Counted from the first letter of the stretch, positions 1 through 9,572 are shown. The stretch: 64,000 nt of DNA from Thermosipho atlanticus DSM 15807 (GCF_900129985.1 NZ_FQXN01000003.1:124001-188000), one strand, 5' to 3'. Made by a program: numbers and translations. The notes: a model not told the origin generated them from the sequence alone.

Positions 1-1542
1 TATACCCCAATAGATGTATCAGATTTAGATTATGAAAAGGATTTAGGATTTCCTGGGCAGTTTCCGTTTACTCGTGGTGTACAACCTACGATGTATAGAG
101 GCAGATTTTGGACAATGAGACAATACGCGGGATTTGGAACTGCTGAAGAATCAAACAAAAGGTACAAATATTTATTATCCCAAGGTCAAACAGGACTGTC
201 GGTTGCTTTTGATTTACCGACACAAATAGGATATGATTCGGATGATCCAATGGCAGAAGGGGAAGTTGGAAAAGTTGGGGTTGCAATTGATTCGCTTAAA
301 GACATGGAAGTTTTGTTTGATGGAATTCCCTTAGATAAAGTTAGCACTTCAATGACCATTAATAGTACAGCAGCGATTTTACTTGCAATGTATATTGTTG
401 TTGCCGAAAAACAAGGAGTGCCTCTGGAAAAATTATCGGGAACTATCCAAAATGATATTTTAAAGGAATATATTGCAAGAGGAACATATATATTTCCACC
501 GCAACCATCAATGAAAATTATCACTGATATTTTCGAGTATTGTTCAAAAAATATGCCTAGATGGAATCCTATTAGCATTAGTGGTTATCATATTAGAGAA
601 GCTGGTTCAACTGCTGTTCAAGAAGTTGCTTTTACATTAGCTGATGCAATTGCATATGTTGAAACAGCAATTAAGGCTGGTCTTGATCCAAATATCTTTG
701 GTCAAAGACTTTCCTTCTTCTTCGCGGCGCATAACAATTTCTTGGAAGAAATAGCTAAATTTAGGGCTGCTAGAAGATTGTGGGCTAAGATTATGAAATA
801 TAGGTTTGGTGTTACAAATGAAAAGGCAATGAGATTGAGATTTCATACCCAGACAGGTGGTTCAACTTTAACAGCTCAACAACCTCTTAACAATATAATT
901 AGAGTGACTTTACAAGCGTTAGCTGCAGTACTTGGTGGAACACAATCCTTACATACAAACAGTTTTGATGAAGCATTAGGCCTTCCTACTGAAGAATCTG
1001 CAATGATTGCTTTGAGAACGCAACAAATAATTGCATATGAATCAGGTGTGGCAGATACAATTGATCCTTTGGCTGGCTCTTATGTTATTGAATCTATGAC
1101 AAATGAAATTGAAAAAGGAGCAGAAGAGTATATAAATAAAATCGATTCAATGGGTGGAATGGTTAGAGCAATTGAAATGGGATATGTTCAAAAGGAAATT
1201 CATGAAAGTGCGTACAAAATGCAGCTTGCAGTTGAAAATGGTGAAGAAATAATTGTTGGAGTAAATAAATTCAAAGTAAATGAAGAAGCACAACAGAGAA
1301 AAATTTTGAAAGTTGATCCTCAACTTGAGGAAAAACAGAAACAAGAGTTAAAAAGATTGAAGAAAAATAGAGATAATGAAAAAGTGAAAAAAGCTTTGAA
1401 AAATTTAGAAAATGCAGCCATTAATAATGACAATTTAATGCCATATATAATAGAGGCTGTAAAAGTATATGCGACAGTTGGAGAAATTAGTAATGTTTTA
1501 CGAAAAGTATACGGGGAATATAACGAAACGATTATAATTTAA
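1..1542 (+). CDS. Methylmalonyl-CoA mutase, large (catalytic) subunit, 5' end outside window
   Basis: This is the catalytic TIM-barrel domain of a B12-dependent acyl-CoA mutase, which interconverts (R)-methylmalonyl-CoA and succinyl-CoA. The frame is open from base 1 and its first residues (YTPIDV, then [20 protein letters not shown]) are the family's N-terminal signature, so the gene begins left of the window and the ATG at 91 is internal. Substrate-site motifs such as [31 protein letters not shown] and [18 protein letters not shown] are intact. The protein ends without a DxHxxG cobalamin-binding domain, so the B12-binding subunit must be a separate gene, as in archaeal and many thermophile enzymes. 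It lies 13 bp before pdxS and probably shares its transcript. Confidence 0.95.
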   Translation, partial: YTPIDVSDLDYEKDLGFPGQFPFTRGVQPTMYRGRFWTMRQYAGFGTAEESNKRYKYLLSQGQTGLSVAFDLPTQIGYDSDDPMAEGEVGKVGVAIDSLKDMEVLFDGIPLDKVSTSMTINSTAAILLAMYIVVAEKQGVPLEKLSGTIQNDILKEYIARGTYIFPPQPSMKIITDIFEYCSKNMPRWNPISISGYHIREAGSTAVQEVAFTLADAIAYVETAIKAGLDPNIFGQRLSFFFAAHNNFLEEIAKFRAARRLWAKIMKYRFGVTNEKAMRLRFHTQTGGSTLTAQQPLNNIIRVTLQALAAVLGGTQSLHTNSFDEALGLPTEESAMIALRTQQIIAYESGVADTIDPLAGSYVIESMTNEIEKGAEEYINKIDSMGGMVRAIEMGYVQKEIHESAYKMQLAVENGEEIIVGVNKFKVNEEAQQRKILKVDPQLEEKQKQELKRLKKNRDNEKVKKALKNLENAAINNDNLMPYIIEAVKVYATVGEISNVLRKVYGEYNETIII

Positions 1543-1555
1543 GGGAGGTGTAATT

Positions 1556-2434
1556 ATGACTGATAAAGGCACATGGATGGTAAAAGAAGGTTTTGCTGAA
1601 ATGTTTAAAGGTGGAGTTATAATGGACGTTACCACTGCTGAACAAGCTAAGATAGCAGAAGAGGCAGGAGCAGTTGCAGTTATGGCACTTGAAAGAGTTC
1701 CTGCTGATATAAGAAAAGCTGGTGGCGTTGCACGAATGGCGAGTATAAGTAAAATAAAAGAAATTATGGAAGCTGTTTCAATTCCTGTGATGGCAAAAGT
1801 TAGAATTGGTCATATAGCAGAAGCAAGAATCTTGGAGGCCCTTGGAATTGATTTTATTGATGAATCAGAAGTTCTTACACCTGCAGATGATAAATATCAT
1901 ATAAACAAATGGGATTTTAAAGTACCATTTGTTTGTGGAGCAAGAAATCTTGGAGAAGCATTGAGAAGAATTGCTGAAGGAGCAGCAATGATTAGAACAA
2001 AAGGTGAAGCAGGCACTGGAAATGTTGTAGAGGCCGTGAAACATATGAGAACCGTTATGGATGAAATTAGAAAAGTTCAAAATATGCCTGATGAGGAATT
2101 GGTAAGTTATGCTAAAGAAATTGGGGCTCCGGTAAATTTAGTAGCGGAAGTTAAAAAATTGGGTCGGCTTCCTGTTGTTAATTTTGCGGCAGGTGGAGTT
2201 GCAACTCCCGCTGATGCAGCACTAATGATGATACTCGGAGCAGATGGGGTTTTTGTTGGAAGTGGTATTTTTAAATCAAAAGATCCAGCAAAAATGGCAA
2301 AGGCAATAGTTATGGCAGTAACATATTGGAATGATCCTGAAATGTTGTTGAAGATATCCGAAGATATTGGACAACCAATGGAAGGATTAGAGATAGAAAA
2401 CTTAGATGTACACCTTCAAGAAAGGGGTTGGTAA
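1556..2434 (+). CDS. pdxS: Pyridoxal 5'-phosphate synthase, synthase subunit PdxS
   Basis: PdxS condenses ribose 5-phosphate, glyceraldehyde 3-phosphate and ammonia to pyridoxal 5'-phosphate in the DXP-independent pathway; it forms a dodecamer that docks PdxT. The 292-residue length is normal. Asp24 (VIMDVTT), Lys81 (VMAKVRIGH) and Lys149 ([11 protein letters not shown]) match the known catalytic residues and the swinging lysine. A GGGAGGTG ribosome site lies 5 bp before the ATG. The pdxT start lies 1 bp after the pdxS stop, so the two subunits are co-expressed. Confidence 0.98.
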   Translation: MTDKGTWMVKEGFAEMFKGGVIMDVTTAEQAKIAEEAGAVAVMALERVPADIRKAGGVARMASISKIKEIMEAVSIPVMAKVRIGHIAEARILEALGIDFIDESEVLTPADDKYHINKWDFKVPFVCGARNLGEALRRIAEGAAMIRTKGEAGTGNVVEAVKHMRTVMDEIRKVQNMPDEELVSYAKEIGAPVNLVAEVKKLGRLPVVNFAAGGVATPADAALMMILGADGVFVGSGIFKSKDPAKMAKAIVMAVTYWNDPEMLLKISEDIGQPMEGLEIENLDVHLQERGW

Positions 2435-2435
2435 G

Positions 2436-2999
2436 TTGAAAATAGGTGTTTCGGGAATACAAGGAGATTTTAGAGAGCATAAAGCAGTGCTTGAGAGAAT
2501 GGGGATAGAAGCTTTAGTAGTGAAAAAGCCCGAAGAATTAGATTTGGTTGATGGTCTTATTATTCCCGGTGGAGAATCTACAACAATGATTCGCATTATG
2601 AAAATGATAGGTTTTTATGAGGTATTGAAGAATAAAATAGAAAATAATTTTCCAGTTTTTGGTACTTGTGCAGGAATGATTGTTTTATCTAAAGAAGTTG
2701 TGAATTTTAAACAAGATTCTTTAAAAGCCATTGATATAAAGGTTGAGAGAAATGCGTATGGAAGACAAGTGGATAGTTTTGAAACTGATGTTTATATTAA
2801 AGATTTTGATAAACCATTTAGAGCAATATTTATTAGAGCACCTAAGGTCATAGAATATGGAAAAGATGTAGAAGTGTTATCTGAATATGATAGTTCGCCA
2901 ATCTTATTAAGACAAGGAAATATATTAGTTGCTTCATTTCATCCGGAATTAACTGTAGATACAAGAATTCATGAATATTTTGTAGAGATGATAAAGTAA
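2436..2999 (+). CDS. pdxT: Pyridoxal 5'-phosphate synthase, glutaminase subunit PdxT
   Basis: This class-I glutamine amidotransferase hydrolyses glutamine and feeds ammonia to PdxS. The nucleophile Cys78 (FGTCAGM) and the His169/Glu171 pair (SFHPELT) complete the triad, and the PGGEST oxyanion strand is present. The start is taken as TTG at 2436, 1 bp past the pdxS stop, with AAGGGG inside the pdxS end as ribosome site; this gives 187 residues beginning with the conserved [11 protein letters not shown]. An upstream ATG at 2406 would add ten unconserved residues inside pdxS. A strong terminator follows. Confidence 0.96.
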   Translation: MKIGVSGIQGDFREHKAVLERMGIEALVVKKPEELDLVDGLIIPGGESTTMIRIMKMIGFYEVLKNKIENNFPVFGTCAGMIVLSKEVVNFKQDSLKAIDIKVERNAYGRQVDSFETDVYIKDFDKPFRAIFIRAPKVIEYGKDVEVLSEYDSSPILLRQGNILVASFHPELTVDTRIHEYFVEMIK

Positions 3000-3022
3000 A
3001 ATTAAAAAAATAGTTAGTTAAG

Positions 3023-3067
3023 ATACCCCCGAAAGCAGTAAAATAAGACTTGAGGGGGTATTTTTTT
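3023..3067 (+). terminator. Rho-independent terminator after pdxST
   Basis: ATACCCCC at 3023-3030 pairs with GGGGGTAT at 3054-3061 across a 23-base loop and is followed by a run of seven T. It closes the mutase-pdxS-pdxT unit before the disA promoter. Confidence 0.8.
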
Positions 3068-3150
3068 AAATATTAAATGTGTCGTTCAAAAGTGCAAGAT
3101 GAAACTTTAAAAATTTTAGAAAGTATTTTATTTTACGAAATATGTTGTGA

Positions 3151-3156
3151 TATAAT
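3151..3156 (+). promoter_or_regulatory. Putative -10 element for disA-ferritin
   Basis: A perfect TATAAT lies 32 bp before the chosen disA start and just downstream of the pdxT terminator. No good -35 hexamer is visible at 16-18 bp, so the promoter call is tentative. Confidence 0.4.
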
Positions 3157-3187
3157 TATATTGAAAAAATATAATTGGGGGATGGAG

Positions 3188-4261
3188 ATGTTAATTCCAC
3201 AAGGGTTGTTAACAAAGATAAAATTATTAGCACCTGGAACGAAATTAAGAAAAGCGTTAGACGATATAGTTTTAGCTAATTTTGGAGCTTTAATAGTATT
3301 TATTTCAGAAGAAAAAATGGAAGATTATGCCGAAATAATGCAGGCAGGTTTTAGATTAGATATACCTTTTTCACCAGAGAGACTTTACGAACTTGCAAAA
3401 ATGGATGGTGCAATAATTGTCGATGAAAATGTAACAAAAATACTGGCTGCAAATGTTCATCTTGTACCTGATGCAAGTATCCCTACTAGTGAAACTGGCA
3501 CAAGACATAGAACGGCTGAGAGGGTGGCTAAACAAACGGGGCAGCTAGTAATAGCTGTATCAAAACGAAGAAATGTAATTTCGTTATATTACAATAATTA
3601 TAAGTATATTATTAACGATATTAACTTTTTAATTACGAGGGTTAATCAAGCATTAAATACATTGGAAAAGTATAGGCAAAATTTTGATAAAATGCTTTTG
3701 AATATAGATATACTGGAAATTGAAAATAGAGTTACCTTAATTGATGTGGTAGAAATAATAAATAAAGGGGTAGAGATACTAAAAATCAAAGATGAAATTG
3801 ATCCTTACGTTATCGAACTTGGTGTAGAAGGCAAATTAGCCTCTATGCAATTGACAGAAATTGTCGTTGATGTTGAAGATATATTGTATAATTTGGTGTT
3901 AGATTATTATAGTGTAGATTTAGAAATAGAAGAAAAAGCTGTACAAATTATTGAAACATTGAAAAGTTATAAAGAGAGAAGGCCAATATCTACGGCACGG
4001 TTATTGGGTTACGATGATGTAGCCAATATAAATCAATTAAATGATTATCATGTTCAGTCAAGAGGTTATAGGTTATTAAGAAATATTGCAAAAATACCTA
4101 TGACAATTACTCATAACGTTGTAAAAGCATTTGGAAATGTATTTTCACTGAGTAACGCAGATTTTTCTGCTTTGAAAGAGGTTGAAGGGATAGGCGAGAA
4201 GAGAGCGGCTGCAATTATTGATAGTATTAATTCTATGAGAAATAGAATTTCTCAAAAATAA
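3188..4261 (+). CDS. disA: Diadenylate cyclase / DNA integrity scanning protein DisA
   Basis: DisA makes the second messenger cyclic di-AMP from two ATP and is inhibited when it meets branched DNA. The N-terminal DAC domain carries the DGA motif (73-75) and RHR motif (106-108) of active cyclases; a helical linker follows, and a C-terminal helix-hairpin-helix DNA-binding domain contains EGIGEKRAAAI. The start is placed at the second ATG of GATGGAGATG, with GGGG about 6 bp upstream, giving 357 residues as in Thermotoga DisA; a longer frame to 3077 lacks a ribosome site and conservation. The ferritin gene begins 22 bp downstream, which suggests one transcript. Confidence 0.95.
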   Translation: MLIPQGLLTKIKLLAPGTKLRKALDDIVLANFGALIVFISEEKMEDYAEIMQAGFRLDIPFSPERLYELAKMDGAIIVDENVTKILAANVHLVPDASIPTSETGTRHRTAERVAKQTGQLVIAVSKRRNVISLYYNNYKYIINDINFLITRVNQALNTLEKYRQNFDKMLLNIDILEIENRVTLIDVVEIINKGVEILKIKDEIDPYVIELGVEGKLASMQLTEIVVDVEDILYNLVLDYYSVDLEIEEKAVQIIETLKSYKERRPISTARLLGYDDVANINQLNDYHVQSRGYRLLRNIAKIPMTITHNVVKAFGNVFSLSNADFSALKEVEGIGEKRAAAIIDSINSMRNRISQK

Positions 4262-4283
4262 CAAATAACATGGAGGTGAGACA

Positions 4284-4769
4284 ATGTTAAGCGAAAAGCT
4301 AGAAAAAGCTTTGAATGAACAAATAAAGAAGGAGATTAATTCTGCTTATCTTTATTTATCGATGGCTACTTATTTTGATTCGGAAGGTCTTAAGGGATTT
4401 GCCAATTGGATGAAGAAACAGGCAAATGAAGAATTGGGCCATGCAATGAAATTATATGATTATGTATATGAAAGAGGGGGAGAAGTAGAATTACAGGCAA
4501 TTGAGAAACCAAAATGTAAATGGGATTCGCCACTTGCAGCTTTTGAAGATGCAAAAAACCACGAAAAATTTATTACTGATTCAATTCATAAGCTTTTTGA
4601 ATTAGCTATGGAAGAAAAAGATTATGCTACAATGAGTATGTTAGAGTGGTTTATTGATGAACAAGTGGAAGAAGAAGCACAAACGGAAGAAATTGTTTCT
4701 AAGATTAAAGCTCTCTTATCTACGCCTAATGGTATGTATTTACTTGATAAAGAACTTGGGCAAAGATAA
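4284..4769 (+). CDS. ftn: Ferritin (iron-storage ferroxidase)
   Basis: A non-haem ferritin subunit of 161 residues that would assemble as a 24-mer, oxidise Fe(II) and store it as mineral. The ferroxidase ligands are in place: Glu17 (KKEINSAYLYL), Glu50 and His53 (NEELGHAM), Glu94, and a C-terminal WFIDEQVEEE helix. GGAGGTGAG precedes the ATG by 6 bp. It is 22 bp downstream of disA and ends at a convergent terminator shared with mfd. Its pairing with a DNA-damage-sensing cyclase may be incidental. Confidence 0.95.
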   Translation: MLSEKLEKALNEQIKKEINSAYLYLSMATYFDSEGLKGFANWMKKQANEELGHAMKLYDYVYERGGEVELQAIEKPKCKWDSPLAAFEDAKNHEKFITDSIHKLFELAMEEKDYATMSMLEWFIDEQVEEEAQTEEIVSKIKALLSTPNGMYLLDKELGQR

Positions 4770-4817
4770 GTGTTAAATATTTAAACATGTGATTTTTTAA
4801 ATAGAAATATAAAATAT

Positions 4818-4852
4818 AAACATGGCCTTCTGTTTTAGAAGGCCATGTTTTA
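4818..4852. terminator. Bidirectional terminator between ferritin and mfd
   Basis: AAACATGGCCTTC (4818-4830) pairs perfectly with GAAGGCCATGTTT (4838-4850) over a 7-base loop. T runs leave the hairpin in both directions, and the mfd stop codon (4850-4852) sits on its edge. Confidence 0.9.
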
Positions 4853-7603
4853 TTCTTGTTCAACTTTACTCAATTCTTTTATTAAGCTTTCTTCATCTGA
4901 ATAGATAATATAAGCTTTTTCTTTCTCGTTGTATATGTAAGGTAAATTAATGTTTAGGGTGTTTTCGGTATATAAAATCAAACCAGAGTCTTCAATAATT
5001 ATTTTTTTGATTCCACATTTCGAAGCAAGAATTCTTAATTTTGTGTATTTTAAAAGATTTTCCACACTTTGAGGAATGTCTCCGAACCTATCTTTTAATT
5101 CTTCTTTAATTTCTTTTATTTCATCGGTTGAAGTGAGTGATGCAATCCTTCTATATAATCTAATTCTTTCAGCTGGATCATAAATGTAATTTTCTGGTAT
5201 GACAACTGAACCTTGCATTCCAGATATTTCTGTTTCAATTTTAAAAACTTCTTTTCCTTGGAGTTCATCTAAAATCTCATCTAAAATTTCAAAATAATAA
5301 TGTAACCCAATATCGTTAATAAAGCCATGTTGTTCTAATCCTAAAATATTTCCTATTCCTCTGATTTCCATATCTCTTAAAGCAATCTGAAAACCACTTC
5401 CTGGCCCCACTATTTCTTTTATGGCTTTTAATCTCTCGTTAGCTATTTTGTTCAGCTTTCCGGAATATAAAAAGTATGCAAAAGCTCTCTTATCGCTTCT
5501 TCCAACTCTACCTCTTAATTGATAAAGCTGAGAAATTCCATACCTATGTGCATCATCTACAATCAATGTGTTTGCGTTTGGAATATCAATGCCATTTTCG
5601 ATAATTGTTGTTGCAACAAGAACATCGATATTTCCGTTATAAAACTCATGCACGGTTTTTTCCATAGTACGTTTAGACATTTGACCATGGGCAATTCCAA
5701 TGGAAACTTCGGGAACAATTTCGTTTAATTTAGCTGCAATTTCATCAATGTCATTAACTCTATTATGGACATATAATACTTGACCACCTCTATTGATTTC
5801 TCTTAATATTGCTTGTCTTATTATTTTAGGATCATATTTACTGACAATAACTTGTATTTGTTTTCTGCCGAATGGAGGAGTTTTGATGACAGACATATCT
5901 TTTAAACCACTTAAAGCCATATGTAGCGTTCTAGGAATAGGAGTAGCACTCATTGACAATATATTTACATTAACTCTCAGTTTTTTTAATGCTTCCTTTT
6001 GTTCAACACCAAATTTTTGTTCTTCATCTATAATAAGTAAACCTAAATCTGAAAATTTTAGTGATTTAAAAATACCATGTGTGCCAATAACTATATCGGT
6101 TATGCCTTTCCTTACATCAGTAATTACTTTTTGTTTTTGTTTTGGAGTTAAAGAGCTATCGTATAACTCAACTTTTAACCCAAATTTTTCAAACCGTTTT
6201 TTAAAATTTTCATAGTGTTGTCGGGCAAGAACTGTCGTAGGTGTCAAGACTGCAACTTGCTTTCCAGAAACTGCAACTTTAAAAGCTGCTCTCATTGCTA
6301 CTTCTGTTTTACCATATCCGGCGTCTCCAGCTACTAGTCTATCCATGTTTTTATCTGAAGATAAATCTTTCATAACATCGTTTATAGCTTTTAACTGATC
6401 TTCAGTTTCAATGTGTGGAAATGTATCAGAAAATTCTTTTTCTAGCTCTGGATCTCCTTCAATAACTAAACCTTTTGTATTTTTTCTGATTGCATTAATC
6501 CTAAGTAATTCTTTGACAGTTTTTTCAATTTCTTTTCTTGCTTTTTTGACTCTACGATGCCAAGAGTTCTTTTTTAATTTATCTATTTGAACTGCTTCTT
6601 TTACACCTATATATTTTTGAACCAAGTCAAGTCTGTCAATTGGCACGTACAACTTTGAGTCTTTGTATTCCAGTATTAAATATTCTCTTTCAAAATTATT
6701 GTTTTTGATTTTCCGAATACCTGAAAATTTTGCAATACCATATTGCTTGTGAACAACTATATCACCAATTTTAATTTCTTCTTCTGAAATCACTGGAATT
6801 GTTGGTACATTATGTTCTTTTTGAATTTTTTGAGTTTTTTTACTTTTCTCTCCTTCTTTTTTTAGTTTAAAAGTTCCTGAAATGTTTTTGATAATTTTTT
6901 GATAATCAAATCCTGAGAACATTACGTATTTGTGTCTCAATTTGCGATCAATTATTAAATCTCTTATTTCCCTTTCTTTTTTTATGTACTCGTCTATAAC
7001 TTTATCTTTATCGGTTATTAATAGTTTTACATTGTAGTCTAAAATAGTTCCCTGATATTTTTCTCCTATCATTGTTTCATGAGTTATATTTCCTATATAT
7101 TCTTTGGCAGGAAGTATTAGAGCAAGATCTAATTTTTTGATAGATTTTTGAGTGGATGGATCAAATTCTCTTATTTCTTCAATTTCGTTATCGAATAATT
7201 CTATTCTTGTAGGTACTTCATTGGCTCCAATAAAGTCGATAATTTCTCCTCTAATTGCAAATTGTCCTCCCTCTCTTACATTGAAAACTCTTTCATATCC
7301 AAGTTCAGTAAATAATTTTTCGGGAGATTTAAATTTATCTCCAACTTTAAATTCGAATATGTATTTTTTAAATTCATTGGGAGGCATAACATACCGAGTA
7401 AGGGCATGCAAAGTAGCAATACCTTTTAATTTATTATTAAGTGCAAGATATAAAGAATAAATTCTATGAGATTTTACGAACCAAGAATTTTGAATATTTT
7501 CAAATGGGAAAATATCGTATGAAGGAATGCGAAAATATTGAGTATGTTTACAATCTTTTTCACTTGGAACAATTATAATCGTATTCTTCATATTATCACT
7601 CAA
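4850..7603 (-). CDS. mfd: Transcription-repair coupling factor Mfd (short Thermotogales form)
   Basis: Mfd pushes stalled RNA polymerase off damaged DNA and recruits UvrA. At 917 residues it is well short of the usual about 1150; the N-terminal UvrB-like module is reduced (roughly residues 1-180). The polymerase-interacting domain begins near 275 (GDIVVHKQYGIAKFSGI). The RecG-like motor has Walker A GDAGYGKT (Lys432), a DEEQ box (526-529), SATPIPRTL and QLYQLRGRVGR. A C-terminal TRCF domain follows. The first ATG overlaps the tmcAL end by 8 bp; Met5 just beyond it is an alternative start. It is the last gene of a three-gene run and converges on ferritin. Confidence 0.97.
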   Translation of the reverse strand: MSDNMKNTIIIVPSEKDCKHTQYFRIPSYDIFPFENIQNSWFVKSHRIYSLYLALNNKLKGIATLHALTRYVMPPNEFKKYIFEFKVGDKFKSPEKLFTELGYERVFNVREGGQFAIRGEIIDFIGANEVPTRIELFDNEIEEIREFDPSTQKSIKKLDLALILPAKEYIGNITHETMIGEKYQGTILDYNVKLLITDKDKVIDEYIKKEREIRDLIIDRKLRHKYVMFSGFDYQKIIKNISGTFKLKKEGEKSKKTQKIQKEHNVPTIPVISEEEIKIGDIVVHKQYGIAKFSGIRKIKNNNFEREYLILEYKDSKLYVPIDRLDLVQKYIGVKEAVQIDKLKKNSWHRRVKKARKEIEKTVKELLRINAIRKNTKGLVIEGDPELEKEFSDTFPHIETEDQLKAINDVMKDLSSDKNMDRLVAGDAGYGKTEVAMRAAFKVAVSGKQVAVLTPTTVLARQHYENFKKRFEKFGLKVELYDSSLTPKQKQKVITDVRKGITDIVIGTHGIFKSLKFSDLGLLIIDEEQKFGVEQKEALKKLRVNVNILSMSATPIPRTLHMALSGLKDMSVIKTPPFGRKQIQVIVSKYDPKIIRQAILREINRGGQVLYVHNRVNDIDEIAAKLNEIVPEVSIGIAHGQMSKRTMEKTVHEFYNGNIDVLVATTIIENGIDIPNANTLIVDDAHRYGISQLYQLRGRVGRSDKRAFAYFLYSGKLNKIANERLKAIKEIVGPGSGFQIALRDMEIRGIGNILGLEQHGFINDIGLHYYFEILDEILDELQGKEVFKIETEISGMQGSVVIPENYIYDPAERIRLYRRIASLTSTDEIKEIKEELKDRFGDIPQSVENLLKYTKLRILASKCGIKKIIIEDSGLILYTENTLNINLPYIYNEKEKAYIIYSDEESLIKELSKVEQE

Positions 7604-8864
7604 TTATAATAGGGTTTCTAAAGTCCATTCCAGATTTTCTTTGAGATTTGTTAGGATAAAAGAAAGCGTAAATATTACTTGCTAAAATATCTATTTCAAA
7701 TTGCCAGAGATAGAGTTCTGGAATTACTTTCCATTCTTTTTCTGTGTCATTCATTATTTTGTTTAATATTTTCTTGTATAAAGATGCAGTGCTAATTATA
7801 GGTATTTCAACATGTTTTTTGATGTTAGAGAGGAATTTTTGTCCTTTTTTTGTAAATCCTAATATCCTTAGGTATTGTGGGCCATAGGTGTTTGAAAGTT
7901 CAACAAACTCTTTTTTCATGTTAAATAAGGTATAAAGAATTAACCTTCTTATCCTTGAGTAAGTAAATCTTTTTGTTTTGACTAGGTCTAAAAACTCTTG
8001 AATGCTTCCAGCATTACTAGCTGCTTTTAAAAATCTTATATCTAGACCTTCTTTGAAACCATATATTTTTTCTATTTTTTCACGTGTTAACGTTCTTAAA
8101 TATGGTATAACGAAAGATTCTAATGATTCTAGAAAAACAGGTCCTCTGCCATTTTCAAACTCATTTGTGAGAATTTTCAAATTAATAGTTGGTAATGTAG
8201 CAGAGAAATTCAAGTTGTTTTTTATTGCATTTCTTATAGCTGTTGCTGAAGATATTTTTCCTTTTAATTCTGTTTCATTGTAGTTACTACCAATTCTTTT
8301 TATAGTATGGTATTTAATTTTACTTTTAAGTTTAAGAAGTGAATGAATATATTCAATCCCTAAAATATCATTCGATTTTTCTAATTTTTCTATTTTGGAA
8401 TTTTCAAATTTTAGAAATTTTTGTAAAGCATATTTCCTAGCATTTGGATAGGAGAGACCTTTTTTTAATTCTCTTTTAATAATTGTATCGAATTTTTGGG
8501 GTTGTTTATATAGAATTTCTGCAATTTGGTTCAAGAAATTTACATCGTTACTTTCACTTCCAAAAACAAAATCAGTTACAAATTTTAGTTTATCTAAAGT
8601 AGCAATTGCACCAAAAGCAAAATTTCCTGCATCTTGGATAGCAAATACAGTTGGTAATTCAAAAACAATATCTATACCGTTTCTAAGTGCCATCTCAGTT
8701 CTTGCGTACTTGTTTACAATTGCAGGTTCGCCTCTTTGACAAAAATTACCACTCATTATTGCAACTGTAAAATCTGGATTAATCAATTTTTTTGCTTCAT
8801 TTAAATGATACAGATGTCCATTATGCATGGGGTTATATTCAACTATTAATCCTAAAACTTTCAT
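7596..8864 (-). CDS. tmcAL: tRNA(Met) cytidine acetate ligase TmcAL
   Basis: TmcAL (formerly YlbM/DUF795) activates acetate with ATP and acetylates the wobble cytidine of elongator tRNA-Met (ac4C34). The nucleotidyltransferase fold starts at the N-terminus with GLIVEYNPMHNGHLYHL, whose HxGH motif binds ATP, followed by SGNFCQRGEP and the alpha-helical C-terminal half. The start is the ATG at 8864, 11 bp after AAGGAG; a longer frame upstream adds unconserved residues. It overlaps mfd downstream and closely follows the small membrane gene. The function is assigned from the family. Confidence 0.92.
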   Translation of the reverse strand: MKVLGLIVEYNPMHNGHLYHLNEAKKLINPDFTVAIMSGNFCQRGEPAIVNKYARTEMALRNGIDIVFELPTVFAIQDAGNFAFGAIATLDKLKFVTDFVFGSESNDVNFLNQIAEILYKQPQKFDTIIKRELKKGLSYPNARKYALQKFLKFENSKIEKLEKSNDILGIEYIHSLLKLKSKIKYHTIKRIGSNYNETELKGKISSATAIRNAIKNNLNFSATLPTINLKILTNEFENGRGPVFLESLESFVIPYLRTLTREKIEKIYGFKEGLDIRFLKAASNAGSIQEFLDLVKTKRFTYSRIRRLILYTLFNMKKEFVELSNTYGPQYLRILGFTKKGQKFLSNIKKHVEIPIISTASLYKKILNKIMNDTEKEWKVIPELYLWQFEIDILASNIYAFFYPNKSQRKSGMDFRNPIIIE

Positions 8865-8871
8865 ATATTTT

Positions 8872-9327
8872 TTACTCCTTCTTTGTTTCAGCCCAGAAAA
8901 CTGAAAACGAGACAACCAAAGATAAAAAATTTATCAGAAAAAGAATACCAGAGATATACATTGCTTCAAGTTTGTTGCCGTTAGTTCCGAAAAATTCTAT
9001 ACCAATCCATGTTGGGCCAAGAATTGCAAGTTTGTAAAGTTGAAATCCAAAGGAACCTAATGCAAACATCGAAGAAAAGAAAATCCAGAATTTCGATTTT
9101 TCAGAGCTAGATTTTGTTATTGAGTAAATTCCCATAAAAAAACCTGAGAGTAAAAATGATAAAGCAATGTAAAATAAAGCATATGTTAAATTAATTTTTA
9201 TAGAAAAAATACTTTCTATCAACGGGGAAATGTAAGAGAAAGAAAAGTAAAAAGTTATTATAAGAAGACCAAGAAAGGCTATAATAGTGCCAAAAACGTA
9301 TGTTAAAAACAAATAAAAGTTTTTCAT
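8872..9327 (-). CDS. Small four-helix membrane protein of unknown function
   Basis: I do not recognise a family. The 151-residue product is almost wholly hydrophobic, with about four membrane segments (roughly 5-30, 46-68, 80-102 and 124-146) and a short charged tail ending AETKKE. AGGTGAT precedes the ATG. It is the first gene of the minus-strand unit that continues into tmcAL and mfd, and its stop lies just before the tmcAL ribosome site. No catalytic motif is visible, and nothing links it to translation or repair beyond position. Confidence 0.75.
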   Translation of the reverse strand: MKNFYLFLTYVFGTIIAFLGLLIITFYFSFSYISPLIESIFSIKINLTYALFYIALSFLLSGFFMGIYSITKSSSEKSKFWIFFSSMFALGSFGFQLYKLAILGPTWIGIEFFGTNGNKLEAMYISGILFLINFLSLVVSFSVFWAETKKE

Positions 9328-9369
9328 TTTATCACCTCATATATTATTTTCAATATTATTTTAACATAC

Positions 9370-9392
9370 AAAAAGGGCCATCCGGCCCCCTG
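9370..9392 (-). terminator. Terminator of the tRNA-Val gene
   Basis: Read on the minus strand, GGGCC and GGCCC form a GC-rich hairpin followed by a T-rich tract, 14 bp after the tRNA 3' CCA. Confidence 0.75.
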
Positions 9393-9405
9393 TTTAAAAA
9401 CTATT

Positions 9406-9480
9406 TGGTGGGTGCGGCAGGGATTGAACCTGCGACCTCTTCCGTGTGAAGGAAGCGCTCTCCCACTGAGCTACGCACCC
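9406..9480 (-). tRNA. tRNA-Val (anticodon CAC), CCA encoded
   Basis: The minus strand folds as a cloverleaf: acceptor GGGTGCG pairs with CGCACCC, the D arm is GCTCAGTGGGAGAGC, anticodon stem CTTCC/GGAAG closes a TTCACAC loop with anticodon CAC (valine, GUG codons), and the T loop is GTTCAATC. Discriminator A and the 3' CCA are encoded. It is a single-gene unit with its own promoter and terminator. Confidence 0.95.
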
Positions 9481-9491
9481 ATACAATCAAG

Positions 9492-9520
9492 ATATTAGCA
9501 CAAAAATGCGTTAAAATCAA
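9492..9520 (-). promoter_or_regulatory. Promoter of tRNA-Val
   Basis: On the minus strand TTGATT (9520-9515) and TAATAT (9497-9492) are separated by 17 bp and end 11 bp before the mature tRNA 5' end, which is ideal geometry for a sigma-70 type promoter. Confidence 0.7.
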
Positions 9521-9521
9521 G

Positions 9522-9550
9522 TTGTTTTTTATACAATTTTTGGATATAAT
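9522..9550 (+). promoter_or_regulatory. Promoter of the protease-like gene, divergent from tRNA-Val
   Basis: TTGTTT (9522-9527) and TATAAT (9545-9550) with a 17-bp spacer lie 22 bp before the ATG. The -35 elements of this promoter and of the tRNA promoter are only 1 bp apart, so the two polymerases would compete. Confidence 0.7.
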
Positions 9551-9572
9551 GTAAATGATATGGGGGTGTTTT

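Noticed and set aside
186-578. A 130-codon minus-strand frame across the mutase gene
   Set aside because: It mirrors conserved mutase codons and lacks a ribosome site.
3077-3187. Longer DisA start at 3077
   Set aside because: The extension is unconserved, includes the -10 element and has no ribosome site; the ATG at 3188 fits homologues.
5793-6215. A 140-codon open frame on the plus strand opposite mfd
   Set aside because: It is antisense to the conserved helicase motifs, has no ribosome site and no recognisable protein features; AT-rich coding DNA readily gives such frames.
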